DNA of 64,000 nucleotides, taken from Erythrophleum ivorense (lineage: Eukaryota > Streptophyta > Magnoliopsida > Fabales > Fabaceae). Both the position numbers and the translations under genes were made by a program. Below, in pieces: positions 22,401-31,889 of the stretch (position 1 is the stretch's first letter; each line of letters opens with the position of its first letter). The notes beneath the pieces were generated by a model that was given only the letters and a program-made list of their open reading frames with translations, did not search any database and was not told the origin of the DNA. Location of the stretch: NCBI GenBank assembly GCA_026724425.1, contig JAIUCV010000230.1, positions 744,001 to 808,000 of the forward strand. The letters run 5' to 3'.

Positions 22401-25386
22401 TTGAATTTTCTAAGGCGAAGAGAGAATTCGAAGATAAGCAGGAACGAGTACAAAAACTTGAATTGGAACTAGAGGAGATCACAAAAAATTCCATGAGAAA
22501 AGTTGAGGAAATAAGAGTTGCACAGAGGAAGAAACAAGAAATATATAACCAAATTCTAGAGGTATGTTTCTGTTTTCAAGTGTCTTTTTGACTGATAACT
22601 TTTAAAGAAGAAAAAGTTAATATCCATTGGAAATGACATGGGAGTTGAATTTAAGAAAATAAAAAACTTCACTCTAACTCCGCCCATTTTAGCATTATAC
22701 AGAAACTCAATGGTCAAAATGGTTGGGAAACTCGCACTTAAAATCGTGAGGACTCTAATTTCAAGAAAAAATGCAAGGGTGCTCTTGACCATAACATCTA
22801 AAAAAAATAAAAAAGTGGAAGAATAGAAGACCGTTGTAAAATGGATAAAAAAAATTAAAAAAAAATCTTTCAGATGCTACTCAGCAAGTTTGGAATGTAA
22901 TTTATCAACTATCCTAAAGGGTCCACTGCATGCAAAGTTGTAGTTGACTTGCAGATTGCGGGGAAAGCAAGAGATGCAGAAAGGATACAACAAGAAGATA
23001 TTATTCAGACACTGAAGGTCTGTTTTTAAGTGCCTTACCCAGTACTTTCCATTGACTGTTATGAAACTTTTATGATCAACAAAATTCATACAAATCTTTA
23101 TAAATATAACAGTACTATTACTTTAATATTAATCCCTTTAGGTGTTTTAATATTATTACTTTATTTTTATCACTCCCTTACTATGATTTTAAAGTCTTGG
23201 CTGTTGATTTTGCAGAGTGAATACGCTAAACTGAAAAGAGAGCTAGAAGAAGAGCGAAAACTTGTCCAAAGGCTTAAACTAGAGCAAGATAATGAGGCAC
23301 ATATGGCTAAGAGAAAAGTTGAAAAGATAGGTCAAGAGTTAGCCAATGCTCGTAAAAATGTTGAGTATGTTTCAAGTAGAGCTGACGTTGCTGAGGTACT
23401 AGTTGGTGTTGGTATTTCTTTTTTCTTAATTTTGAAATATCTATCTATCATATTCTACTCAAATTTACTAGATGAATTGATTTACAAGAAGTTGTGATAT
23501 TAGAGATACGTAAAATACTTTTTCTTTTTAGTTTCAATTAAAATATGAACTCAGATCTTTTTAAGTCTTGGAAGTAACCCCAATACCACTAAGCCCAAGC
23601 TTATTAGTAAACTCAAAAAATAAGAGTGCAATATGAGAATTTTTCAAGAGATCACTTATCCTAATACTACTTTCTGATAGAATCCGATGTATTAATACTA
23701 GTATTATTGCACAAATAAGGTTGGATATAAGAAATTTTGATATGTGTAATGCTTCTAAGATTTGTGGTCAGGGGTGTATTTGAGATTTGTGTAATCCAAA
23801 ACTAAATTCCATCCCACATGGTATTTTAATATTGATGTAAAGTAACTATTCTAACACATTATGCATACTATTAATTGATAACTTTTTATGTTTAGAATAA
23901 ATTGATTAAGGCAAAGATAAAGTTGCAAGAAAAGCAACAGCTTGTGCAATTGCTAAAGGTAGAATGCGAAGAGACAAGACAGAGTGGTATGAGACAAGTT
24001 GAAGAGAAGGAACTACAATTGGCCAATGCCCTTAACGCTATTATAACTGCTAAATCTAGAGCTCTTGCTGCTGAGGTATTTATTGGTGGTTCCATTATTT
24101 TATTTAAAATGTTTCATTTGTCTCCCTCCTTAAGAAATGTAACGACTTAATTCCAGATGGACTTATTGAAATAAAAAAATTTAAATAGATCCACTTTATA
24201 AAAAATAAGTTGACTAAACTAATAATGCAAAAACATATAAGGATGTTAGATAAATATTTCAATCAAATCCAAGCTTGATATACTTATACATTTATTCATA
24301 ATTATTCTAAAATATATGTCTGTTGTGAAGTGAATCTATCAAAGAATCTCTCTTTCACAAATAACTTTATCATTTCTTGTTCTTGTTTATCCTCCAGGCA
24401 AAACTCTTTGATCTTGAAAAGGAAATCAAATCATCAAATGATAAGGTATATTCTATTTTGCATCATATGAGTATTATTTCTTCCCCACTATGTGCCTTTC
24501 TTTGTCCAATGTGTAATATGACTAAGGAAGAAGAGTAATTTAGGCAAGTGTGAAAACATTGCTCTAGGGAGTTTAGAACCATATCCAAAGTAGTTGATGT
24601 TGAAGAATTTGGAGGGATTAATGAACCTAAGCCCTTAAAAATCATTTTGATACATAGTATGATTATGCATTTGAAAGCCAAGGTAGCATATTTCTGATTA
24701 TTTTGAAAGAAAGTCACACAACTGCTCTTTCCAACATTTAAAACTCTTAACTAAGGTGAATGTAGTATGCAATATGTAACTTTTGACTAAAATAAATACT
24801 AAGTGATATATTTATAAATATTACAATAAGAGTTTTCACAAAAGACATTTAGTGCATGTTTGAATTTTCGATACAAAACCACGTTTATGTAAAAGCCATC
24901 TATCGTTGCTTCTTGCAAACCTTGGTTTTCTCCTAGTAAAACATGGTTTGCTGCCTTCAAATGCCCATCCAAACATGCACTTATACATTCTATTCTAACA
25001 GACATAGTTATATAGTGTGGCTTGGGGCACAAGTTCACAATGTATTTAGCCTAAAAGATTAATCAAATAGTCAGTTGCAAGTTTTTTTGGCCCCTAAGAA
25101 GGTGAACTAGACACTCTACAATGCTAGATCTACACTAAAAGAATGCATTTATAATGATATGTAGGCTTGTGTAATTTGCCTGAACAATGAAAAGGACATG
25201 GCCTTTGGATGTGGGCACATGGTAAGCTCTATCTGAGAGATTTCACTAATTTTCCTTTTACATTATAAGAATGGTGATTATTAAGTGATTTTGTTGCAGA
25301 CTTGCCGAGACTGTGGGTTGATAATTTCCATTTGTCCTATATGTCGAAAACAGATAACCAATCGTCTCAGGTTGTTTCTTGGGTGA
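16233..25386 (+). CDS. Unit B: MYND finger / coiled-coil / RING finger protein, about 509 aa (15 exons)
   Basis: Proposed exons: 16233-16492, 17665-17749, 18142-18199, 18326-18384, 18723-18798, 19639-19682, 20674-20738, 21345-21450, 22400-22561, 22955-23017, 23216-23395, 23896-24075, 24398-24445, 25165-25221, 25300-25386. All phases join without a stop. The ATG is preceded by an in-frame TAA at 16221. Residues 21-42 form a hydrophobic, probably membrane-spanning segment. Residues 67-104 are a MYND finger, 116-250 a linker, about 251-460 a coiled coil rich in Lys/Glu, and 464-496 a RING with all eight ligands. The MYND and membrane segment recall plant UBP15-19 N-termini; the RING recalls RGLG ligases. 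The peptidase and vWA domains of those families are absent. It is likely a membrane-tethered E3 ligase or ubiquitin adaptor (inference). Weak points are the donors after 18,199 (GTGCTA) and 23,017 (GTCTGT). Confidence 0.75.
16493..17664 (+). other. GC-AG intron inside the MYND codon series
   Basis: The intron begins GCAAGT and ends ATCATCAG. It is 1172 bases, AT-rich, and carries a compound (AT)(GC)(AC)(AT) repeat at 17,349-17,405. Its 3' part is repeated in unit H (61,620-62,094). Only the GC donor restores the MYND reading frame and the required Cys. Confidence 0.65.
17349..17405. repeat. Compound microsatellite (AT)n(GC)n(AC)n(AT)n
   Basis: Alternating purine-pyrimidine dinucleotides run without a break: AT, then GC for about 18 bases, AC for about 10, then AT again. 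It lies inside intron 1 of unit B. Confidence 0.95.
17665..17749 (+). CDS. Unit B exon 2: second half of MYND finger
   Basis: After the leading C, the exon reads S-G-L-C91-Q-x2-H-W-x3-H100-K-x2-C104, completing C-x2-C-x7-C-x2-C-x5-C-x3-C-x8-H-x3-C. It ends in phase 0 before GTAAGG. Unit A (1680-1809) and unit H (62,095-62,179) carry homologous exons; the copy in H has TGA in place of the conserved Trp. Confidence 0.8.
18142..19682 (+). CDS. Unit B linker exons 3-6, including a duplicated small exon
   Basis: Exons 18142-18199, 18326-18384, 18723-18798 and 19639-19682 join in phases 0/1, 1/0, 0/1, 1/0. The first 44 bases of 18326-18384 and the 44-base exon 19639-19682 are clearly related (about three quarters identical, same ending at a GAG codon), so a small exon was duplicated. 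Unit A has only one such exon, at 2769-2807. The linker is polar and acidic, with no recognised domain. Exon 18142 could alternatively run on to an in-frame TAG at 18,238. Confidence 0.55.
19690..20600 (+). mobile_element. 5'-truncated LINE fragment with zf-RVT domain, in an intron of unit B
   Basis: An open frame of 223 codons (19,620-20,291) begins in the preceding intron, runs through exon 19639-19682 and on into a non-LTR retrotransposon fragment. The fragment has the zf-RVT pattern: W-x-L-I-W-K...L-P...F-L-R-S, then C-P-x2-C-x6-D-H-L-F-x2-C and V-W, followed by the usual spacer with W-x-I-Y-E-H-R-N-A-V-I-F. That domain lies C-terminal to reverse transcriptase in plant LINEs; no reverse transcriptase is present. 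An A-rich tail (20,555-20,600) closes the element, after which homology with the unit A intron resumes. It is probably intronic, because exon 19639-19682 has its own donor (GTATCA). Confidence 0.75.
20674..21450 (+). CDS. Unit B exons 7-8
   Basis: Exon 20674-20738 (acceptor GACTGTAG, donor GTAAGG) is acidic and helical and matches unit A exon 2894-2967, which is nine bases longer. Its last two bases, TG, join the first G of exon 21345-21450 as a Trp codon. The second exon is Ser/Thr-rich, ends in CAG before GTGATT and has no counterpart left in unit A. It has no recognised domain. A stray exon-like remnant follows at 21,625-21,686. Confidence 0.65.
21625..21686 (+). pseudogene. Remnant of a coiled-coil exon within a unit B intron
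   Basis: The sequence following CTCACAG resembles the last third of the coiled-coil exon at 8171 in unit A (GCAAGAGTT, AGGAG, AACAAGA, TGTCCAAATG in order). It lacks a donor (GGGAGTCC) and its frame does not fit the preceding exon, so it is probably a dead partial duplicate. Confidence 0.5.
22400..24445 (+). CDS. Unit B coiled-coil exons 9-13
   Basis: Five symmetric phase-0 exons of 54, 21, 60, 60 and 16 codons (22400-22561, 22955-23017, 23216-23395, 23896-24075, 24398-24445). Each is rich in Glu, Lys, Arg and Gln with regularly spaced Leu, Val and Ala and no Pro, as in a long parallel coiled coil. The 60-codon exon 23216 begins S-E-x-A-K-L and ends D-V-A-E; I call this type C. Exon 23896 begins N-K-L-I-K and has V-E-E-K-E-L-x-L-A-N-A-L-N-A; I call this type D. 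These two types are the ones amplified in unit D. The role is probably oligomerisation. Confidence 0.8.
25165..25386 (+). CDS. Unit B RING exons 14-15 (RGLG-type RING, intact)
   Basis: Exon 25165-25221 gives C464-x2-C467-x10-C478-x-H480. Exon 25300-25386 gives C483-x2-C486-x6-C493-x2-C496-R, then I-T-N-R-L-R-L-F and a TGA stop. All eight zinc ligands are present. The spacing and the phrase K-D-M-A-F-G-C-G-H are those of RGLG-type E3 ligases, which use the RING to bind an E2. It sits at the extreme C-terminus as in RGLG. Confidence 0.85.
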
Positions 25387-25846
25387 CTAAGGAAATATTA
25401 GGATTTAGAAGAATGACGAACAAGTGAAAGAAATGTCTAATTTACACATTTATCTTGACCTAGAGTTAAATCAAATATTCTTTTTTCTTTTCTTTTGCTT
25501 TCCTCAAAATATGTCTGCCATCATGTATCACTAATGTAAAAAATAATATCATGCCAATGTTCAACAAAATAGAGAAGTAGCAAATGCTACTACAAATAGA
25601 GAACAAAATGAGAGTAGGCCACTTGATAGCTTGTTTTTAATTATTTTTATTGATGAAGAAAATAAAGGATTTCATATCATACTTTGATAAATTAAGATAA
25701 TTCAACCGGATCAATTTTTCTTACTCAATGTATTATCAAGCATGTTGATTTTCTAAGGAATATTTATTCACTTTTTTTTCTCTTTTCAAATCAATTCAAT
25801 GTAAAGTTGGCTGGCTTCATACTTTAAATCCAATAGGAACTCCAAT

Positions 25847-26076
25847 GGCCCGTTCGGTTTACCAAGAAAGAGAAAAGGAAAAAGAAAAGGTAATGAAAAG
25901 TTTGGTAAATTTTTAATTTTACTCTTATAATTATTACTTAATCATTATTTAATACTCTTTATCAATAATTATTTAATTATTAAAAATAAGGGTATTATGA
26001 GTATTTTTTATTTATAAAATTATCTTTTTTTTTTCTCTTTTTTTTTTATATCTAATTTTGTACCTATCAAACAAGT
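25847..26076. mobile_element. Small MITE-like insertion in the 3' flank of unit B
   Basis: Relative to unit E (50,165-50,190), the flank is split by about 230 bp. It starts GGCCCGTTCGGTTTACC and its right end on the other strand starts GGACTTGTTTGATAGG. The ends resemble the PIF/Harbinger-type ends of the element at 54,151 (GTTTGGTA core). A clean target duplication is not evident. Confidence 0.45.
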
Positions 26077-27359
26077 CCAGTACTCCTAGCACAATCAATA
26101 TCATTTGACAATTAGCACAACACACTTGAGCACTGTGGGATGGGTGCTAAGTCCGCGATGACGGTGGGGCCAATGGCAAGGCACTGATGGCTAACTCATT
26201 ATTAGGAATTTGATCAGTTATTGTATGTCTCAAAATTAGTTTTTGGTAGAAATCATTTGTTTGACAAGCAAACTCTCTTTCGCTTTTCTAATTTTCCTAT
26301 ACTTGAACTTTGGAGTAAAGCTACATATAATTTTTAGGGTAAATTATAATTTTTTAAAGAGTTATAAGAGTTATCAAATTACATAAGTTTATTTTCTCTT
26401 TTTAAAAAAATTATATGTTCTTATTTTAAAATAAAAAATGCTACATTTATTTTTCTTGTAACAAAAATGAGGTATAATTACATCTATTTTAATCAAATAA
26501 CTTTTATATTTATTATTTATATAATATATCGAGTATTAAATATATATTTGACTAATATAAAATAATCATGTTATAAAATTTATAATATTTTTAAAATAAA
26601 TAAATTTATAATTTTTAATAAAAAATAGATAATATTAAAATAAAAGTTTAAAAATATATTTTCTAATGAGTTATATTATTAATAAAAATAAATTAATATT
26701 ATCTTTGAGAATATTTAGATTATCTTTTAATCTCAATAGAGATTTAAGTATATTTTCATAATAGAAAAAAATAATGTGGAATTTAGATATTTTTCAAGGG
26801 ATGAAAGAATAATTTATCCTGACTTTTATATTTATAAATAATTTATTAAAATTTTAAATATTGTTAATCAAGGTTGCTGTAAGTGTGGTTAATTACTTTA
26901 CCTCAACTATCATTTCTTGCAATATAAAAGGGTTTATGTATGTGAATTTGATTAGAAATACATTAGATTAGATTAAAATTTGTAAAAGACAATCCAACCT
27001 ACATAATTAGTTCGGGTTGATAAGTTGATATTTAGGTTAAAATTCTTTCAACTCATCACAAGTCAATAGATTGAAGAGATCTCTACCCAAATTGTAAATT
27101 CATTCATACTTTTTATTGGATAAATACACACACACACAAACATATATATGTAATAGATTTTCACAATATCGAAAGCAATTGTAGTAATGTCCTTCTATAC
27201 ATGGATTTGTTCTTCAACATGTAGATGTAAGCCTCCCTTGGAGTTTTGTTGCTGGAAAGAGGTTGCAAGAGAAGGAAAAGGAAAAGTTTATTCCTTATTG
27301 TTTGGCTGATGGAAAAGCTCCTTATTTTTATGACCCATTTAATATACAAAAAGTTAGCT

Positions 27360-27536
27360 ATAGAAATAAAAAAAAAAAAGATGATTTTGTAAATAAGAAA
27401 TACCTATAATACTCTTACTTTTAATGATTAAATAATAATTGATAGATAGTATTAAATAATGATTATAAAGGTAAAATTAAAATTTCATCTAATTTTTCCT
27501 TTCCTTTTCATTTTACCTTGCCATACCAAACACGCC
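27360..27536. mobile_element. MITE-like fragment, inverted relative of 25,847-26,076
   Basis: Read on the opposite strand, its right end begins with a GTGTTTGGTATGG-like terminus followed by the same A/G-rich block and the same 'taattattattta' type interior. The left border is not clear. Confidence 0.35.
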
Positions 27537-27839
27537 GTTATTCCATCAAAAAACCCAATTCTCTCATTTGAAAGAATGGGGTCTGCATCCGAAAATTGAA
27601 AGAAAGGGATGTTATTCATCAAAATTTAGATTGCAAAGACACTTTTAAATTATTGTTGTTGCTACTATCACTATTATCATTATCACTATTATTATCATTA
27701 TTGTTGTCGCCACTATTATAAAAAAAATATTTTATTTTTTTTACACTAAAAATATTATGATAATTTATTTAATTTTTTTACTATTATATTATTTTCATCC
27801 ATTTAAACATATAAAAATAATCATGTTATATAAACATGA

Positions 27840-28430
27840 TTATAATTCACACTATTTGCAACATTTACAACTCTTGACTAAAGTGAGTACAATATGCAGT
27901 TGTTGACTAAATGAATACTAGGGATGACTTCTATCCAGCCCTATGTTTGCATATATTGCAGTAGAAGTTTTCATAAGACTATTCTAGAGCACATTGTTAG
28001 ATGATGTGCCCTATGGCATAGTTTCACAATGAACTTGGTTTCCCCAAAGATTAATCAAATGGTTCATTGCAAATTAAACCCGGACGAACAACTTGAATTG
28101 GACGCTATGCAATGCTAGATTTGATACAAACATTTCCCCTCATTTAGATTCAAAGCAAACATTTCTTTCTCTTTTTTTCTCTTCCACTCTCCTCAATCCA
28201 AACTTATCTTGAAGAAAGCAGGTTATATGTGTGCTATTATATATTTGTGTTATGAAAAAAAAGACAACCTACGAGATGATGATACTGATCAATGCTGAAA
28301 TGTATCAGACTGTTTGGAACCAGAAAGCCACAAACTGACAATGACCTTGGGAACAGTAAATTCATGTTGATATGTCAGCCCTATTTTACCAATAGCTTAT
28401 CTTCTATTATCTTCTTCCATGAAAAAAAAA
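27840..28430 (+). pseudogene. Unit C: remnant of the 3' end of a family member, RING exons missing
   Basis: It aligns with the intron before the RING exons of units A and B (27,850-28,130 against 10,340-10,640) and with the 3' flank of unit D (28,200-28,400 against 41,300-41,600). The two RING exons that should lie between are absent. This is a deletion derivative with no coding capacity. Confidence 0.6.
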
Positions 28431-28919
28431 GGTCATTATGTACTTTACAATCCGAATAATAGACCCTTGTACTATCGTAAACTTGAAAGCAAACCCTTTT
28501 CTCTTCCAATAATTTCTATCCGCGAATTTTTAAATCCAAACTCACAAATCTAAACAACTACGATTTGATTTCGTTTTCGAACCCTAATTATTCTGTTTGT
28601 GATTTTGAACCTAAATACCCTTATTCTCCTATTTTTTGTACTTGATTTCAAAGGCAAGCAACCATGATTTTGACCCAAACAGGCACAATTCTGATTTTGT
28701 TCACAGTTACAATTTCAAACTCTAAAATTTTATTTCCGATTCTAAACCCAAACCCCTTTCCCAAATTTTCATTAACTATTTAATGGAAGGTAGGTGAAAG
28801 GTCTGCTTCCAAATTTGCTATAGTGGAACGGTCTATTATCCAAATTTAAGAGTACAGAGTAATTGACTGCAAATGGTTCAAAGTATAAAGAGTATTTGTA
28901 CATTTTTTTAAAAAAGAAC
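28431..28919. other. Unassigned AT-rich spacer
   Basis: No gene, repeat or splice-supported exon was recognised. Confidence 0.4.
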
Positions 28920-29241
28920 GGGCTTAAATGCATTTTTGGCCCCTTTAATTTTATAAAAATTTTAATTTGATCCATCTAGTTCAAAAACAAGTAACGTCCT
29001 CTTATTTTTTGAAATAACTTAATTTTGCTCTACCTCGTCAAATTTAACAATATCAAAATTCGAGTGTGAATTAGTGATATTATATAAATAAATAATATTT
29101 AAGTTAACAAATTGTTAAGTTTAACATGAAAGTTTTTTTTTTATGGATTATAAGACAGAAAAGGCAAAATTGGTTGATTTAAACGAAGGAACCAAATTAG
29201 AAATTTTATATTAATAAAGAGATCAAAAGTATATTTAAGTC
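28920..29241. mobile_element. MITE with GGGCTTAAATGCATTTTTGG-type inverted ends
   Basis: The left end GGGCTTAAATGCATTTTTGG and the right end read on the other strand, GACTTAAATATACTTTTGATC, form imperfect inverted repeats that extend about 60 bp into the 322-bp element. The interior has no coding capacity. Elements with this kind of terminus are widespread in eudicots. A target duplication could not be fixed because both flanks are A-rich. Confidence 0.6.
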
Positions 29242-29449
29242 AAAAAAATTTCATATCATACATATACGAAGTAGGACAATTTTAGCAGATTAATTTATAT
29301 ATATATATATATGGGTAACAAAAAAGTTAACAAATCCTGTAACCAAAATAAAAATTCCAACAATTTCGAGCAGTATACTTAAAGAATATTAATTAATAAA
29401 AAATTATCTTAATTTAAAATTAAATGTAAATAGCAATCGAACTTACTTT

Positions 29450-29492
<43 letters not shown>

Positions 29493-31130
29493 GTAACGAC
29501 CATTCATCAGTCACTATCCCTCTATTTGATTACAGATTATTCACGAAAAAAAAAAAGTTAACAAATCTCTATAAAAAAGGACAATTTCTAGCGGTGCACA
29601 TAACAAATAAAATTTTAATTGAATAATATTAATTATTCAAAAATCATCTTAATCTAAAATTAAATATAAATATGATTCAGCTTACTTATATAGAAGAATT
29701 ATTTTTCTAAGAAGAAACTTCACCAAATATAAGACTACAATCAATAATATTTAATTTTATCAAAAATAAACTTATTTGTAACTCTTATATCTTTATTGTT
29801 AGATCTAAATAAAAATTTATAAATACAAGATCCTTCAATAATAATATGATATGTATATAATTTAATTAAAAAATTATATAATTATCTATAAAAATTATAC
29901 ACTTATTATATTTTAATTAAAAAGTTTGATAATAAAAATATAAAAAATTATATATAAACTTTTTTTTGTCAATGGTATATGCATTAAATATATATTTAAT
30001 TGACATAAGCACTGTTATAATTTATAAAAACTAAATGCATGTACTTTATTAAACATTTGTCATTTAATTTTAAACAAATGTTTATAAATACCAACGTTTT
30101 TAAAATTAGATTAGTCACTGACCAATTAAGTCACTAGTTCACGGTTTATTAATTAAATTGTGATAGAATTAGTAATAATCAAATATATTTTTTTAAAATT
30201 TTATATATTAAAATTTTAATGTAACAAATAAATATTAGTAAATTTTAAATATTTGATTACTAATTCAATATTTTTTAAGATATTACAAAAATTATTTTAT
30301 AATTTTTAAATTATATTAAATTCTACTTGTCATTAAAAAATAAAAAAGTAAAAAGCAAATAATAATTGTGACTAAATACCTTGATATTTGAAAAAAATAT
30401 TGTTAAGAAATGGAATATAAACATAATAGGGAACAAGTATAAAAAATAGTCAAGTATATACATTTTACTATTTTTTATATTCTCTCTTTTTAAAAAAAAT
30501 TATTTATATTTCAACTTTCTTTTTTGTGTGCCTTTTATCTATAATTTATCAAATTTATTTAGGATAAATTATTCTATTATATAAAAAAATATTTTTAAAA
30601 AAATTGATATGAACCGGTTTAAATCTGTTTTGACTGGCCCAGGTTTGATTGATTTTGACCTTTTTTTTATCAATTTAACTAATTTTTAACTAATTTCTTG
30701 GTTAGCTAATTTTTTAGAATAACCAAATTAGATTAGGAATTAATTTTTAATAGAACTAGTCAAACCGATTGATTCGATCTAGTTTTCTAAACCATGATAA
30801 ATACACATAAATATAGCACTTCAAACATAATTATGCAATTACTATTAATGTTATTTAAATTATTAATATCAAACATAATTATATAATATTATATATATAT
30901 ATTCTTTGGTTTATTTAAATAAAATTTTTTTTTCTAATAGAAAATTTCCTAACTTCTAACAAATTTCTTTTTTAAAAATTTCAAAAATAATATTTTGTTT
31001 GGTAAAATATAAAATATCTTATCTCATAAATTATGATTTAATTATAAAAATTATCATGAAACTAATATTTAATCTTTGATTTTAAAAAAAGTATTTTATT
31101 ATATTTTATATTAGATTGTAATTTATTTTT
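29242..31130. other. AT-rich spacer with (GT)n run
   Basis: Nothing coding is visible. It includes a (GT)n run of about 30 bases at 29,459-29,488 and several A/T homopolymer-rich blocks. Confidence 0.6.
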
Positions 31131-31179
31131 TTAAAAATGTACTTTCTTAAAAGTCTCCTTCTTGACTTTTTTGTCTTTT

Positions 31180-31510
31180 TCCCAGCACCTTCGCGCCACT
31201 CAGACTCACTCCGTCCTGTATTCCTATCTTTTTCTCACCTTCCGTACAGTACGAGAGAGAATCTGGGCCCCCCTTTCCCTTTTGTGGTCCCACTTCACGC
31301 CACCCGAAGAGTCAAAAGGTCAACAGGTACACCCAGTTGTCTTCTTCTTTGATCTCCCTCCTGCCTTTACCTTTCTTAAAGTATTTGTTTTACAGTTTTC
31401 AATAATTCCTACTTCTGTTCCTCCATTTTCCTTCTTCCTTCCGTCACCACTTAAAGAAGCTTCAGCCACTCAATCGTTCAACATCAGTCAACCTCTTCAG
31501 CCACTCTTAA
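31180..31510 (+). promoter_or_regulatory. Candidate promoter/leader exon of unit D
   Basis: This is a local island of higher GC in very AT-rich DNA. It ends in a possible leader exon whose AAAAG is followed by GTAAAAG near 31,511-31,517. Units A, B, F and G have a different upstream sequence (TATATAA block). A small part (31,270-31,325) resembles 55,905-55,945. Reading from here into exon 31804 in the frame of the coiled coil meets a stop and no ATG, so this is taken as untranslated. Confidence 0.4.
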
Positions 31511-31889
31511 GCATTCCACTAACCGAAAAGGTAAAAGCTTTTTCACCTGGCGAGAGTAGCAGAAACGGCAAAATTGCAAGTGCAGGGTTGGAGTAGTGAG
31601 TTCTTTTCTAATCTAGATTCACTATTTGAAACCTATAAGGACTGAGGAGAGTGATAAACACAAGTTTTTTTTATGTCTTTTTGTAATTGATTCTCTTGCC
31701 GCTTTGTTACATGACCATTATGTAGATATCCCAATCGGTTTTTGTATATATTTTTTCCCATTTCACAACAATAACATTTGCTTCTCCCATTGAATCTTTT
31801 CAGAATGTAAGGCAAAGAGAAAGTTACAACAAGAGGAAGAGCTCGTCGAATTGCTAAAGCTTGAATTTGAGGAGACGAGACAAAGTGCT

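Larger units (their letters stand above)
25387..27839. other. Intergenic; 3' flank of unit B and MITE-like insertions
   Basis: No gene. The part up to 26,260 is the shared 3' flank (compare 11,380-11,790 and 50,000-50,340), interrupted by an insertion at about 25,847-26,076. After that the sequence is AT-rich without open frames. A second, oppositely oriented relative of the same insertion lies near 27,360-27,536. Confidence 0.6.

Noticed and set aside
31162..31596. Open frame of 144 codons in the 5' region of unit D
   Set aside because: Pro/Ser/Phe-rich translation of a CT-rich leader; its frame does not join the coiled-coil exon and no domain is seen.
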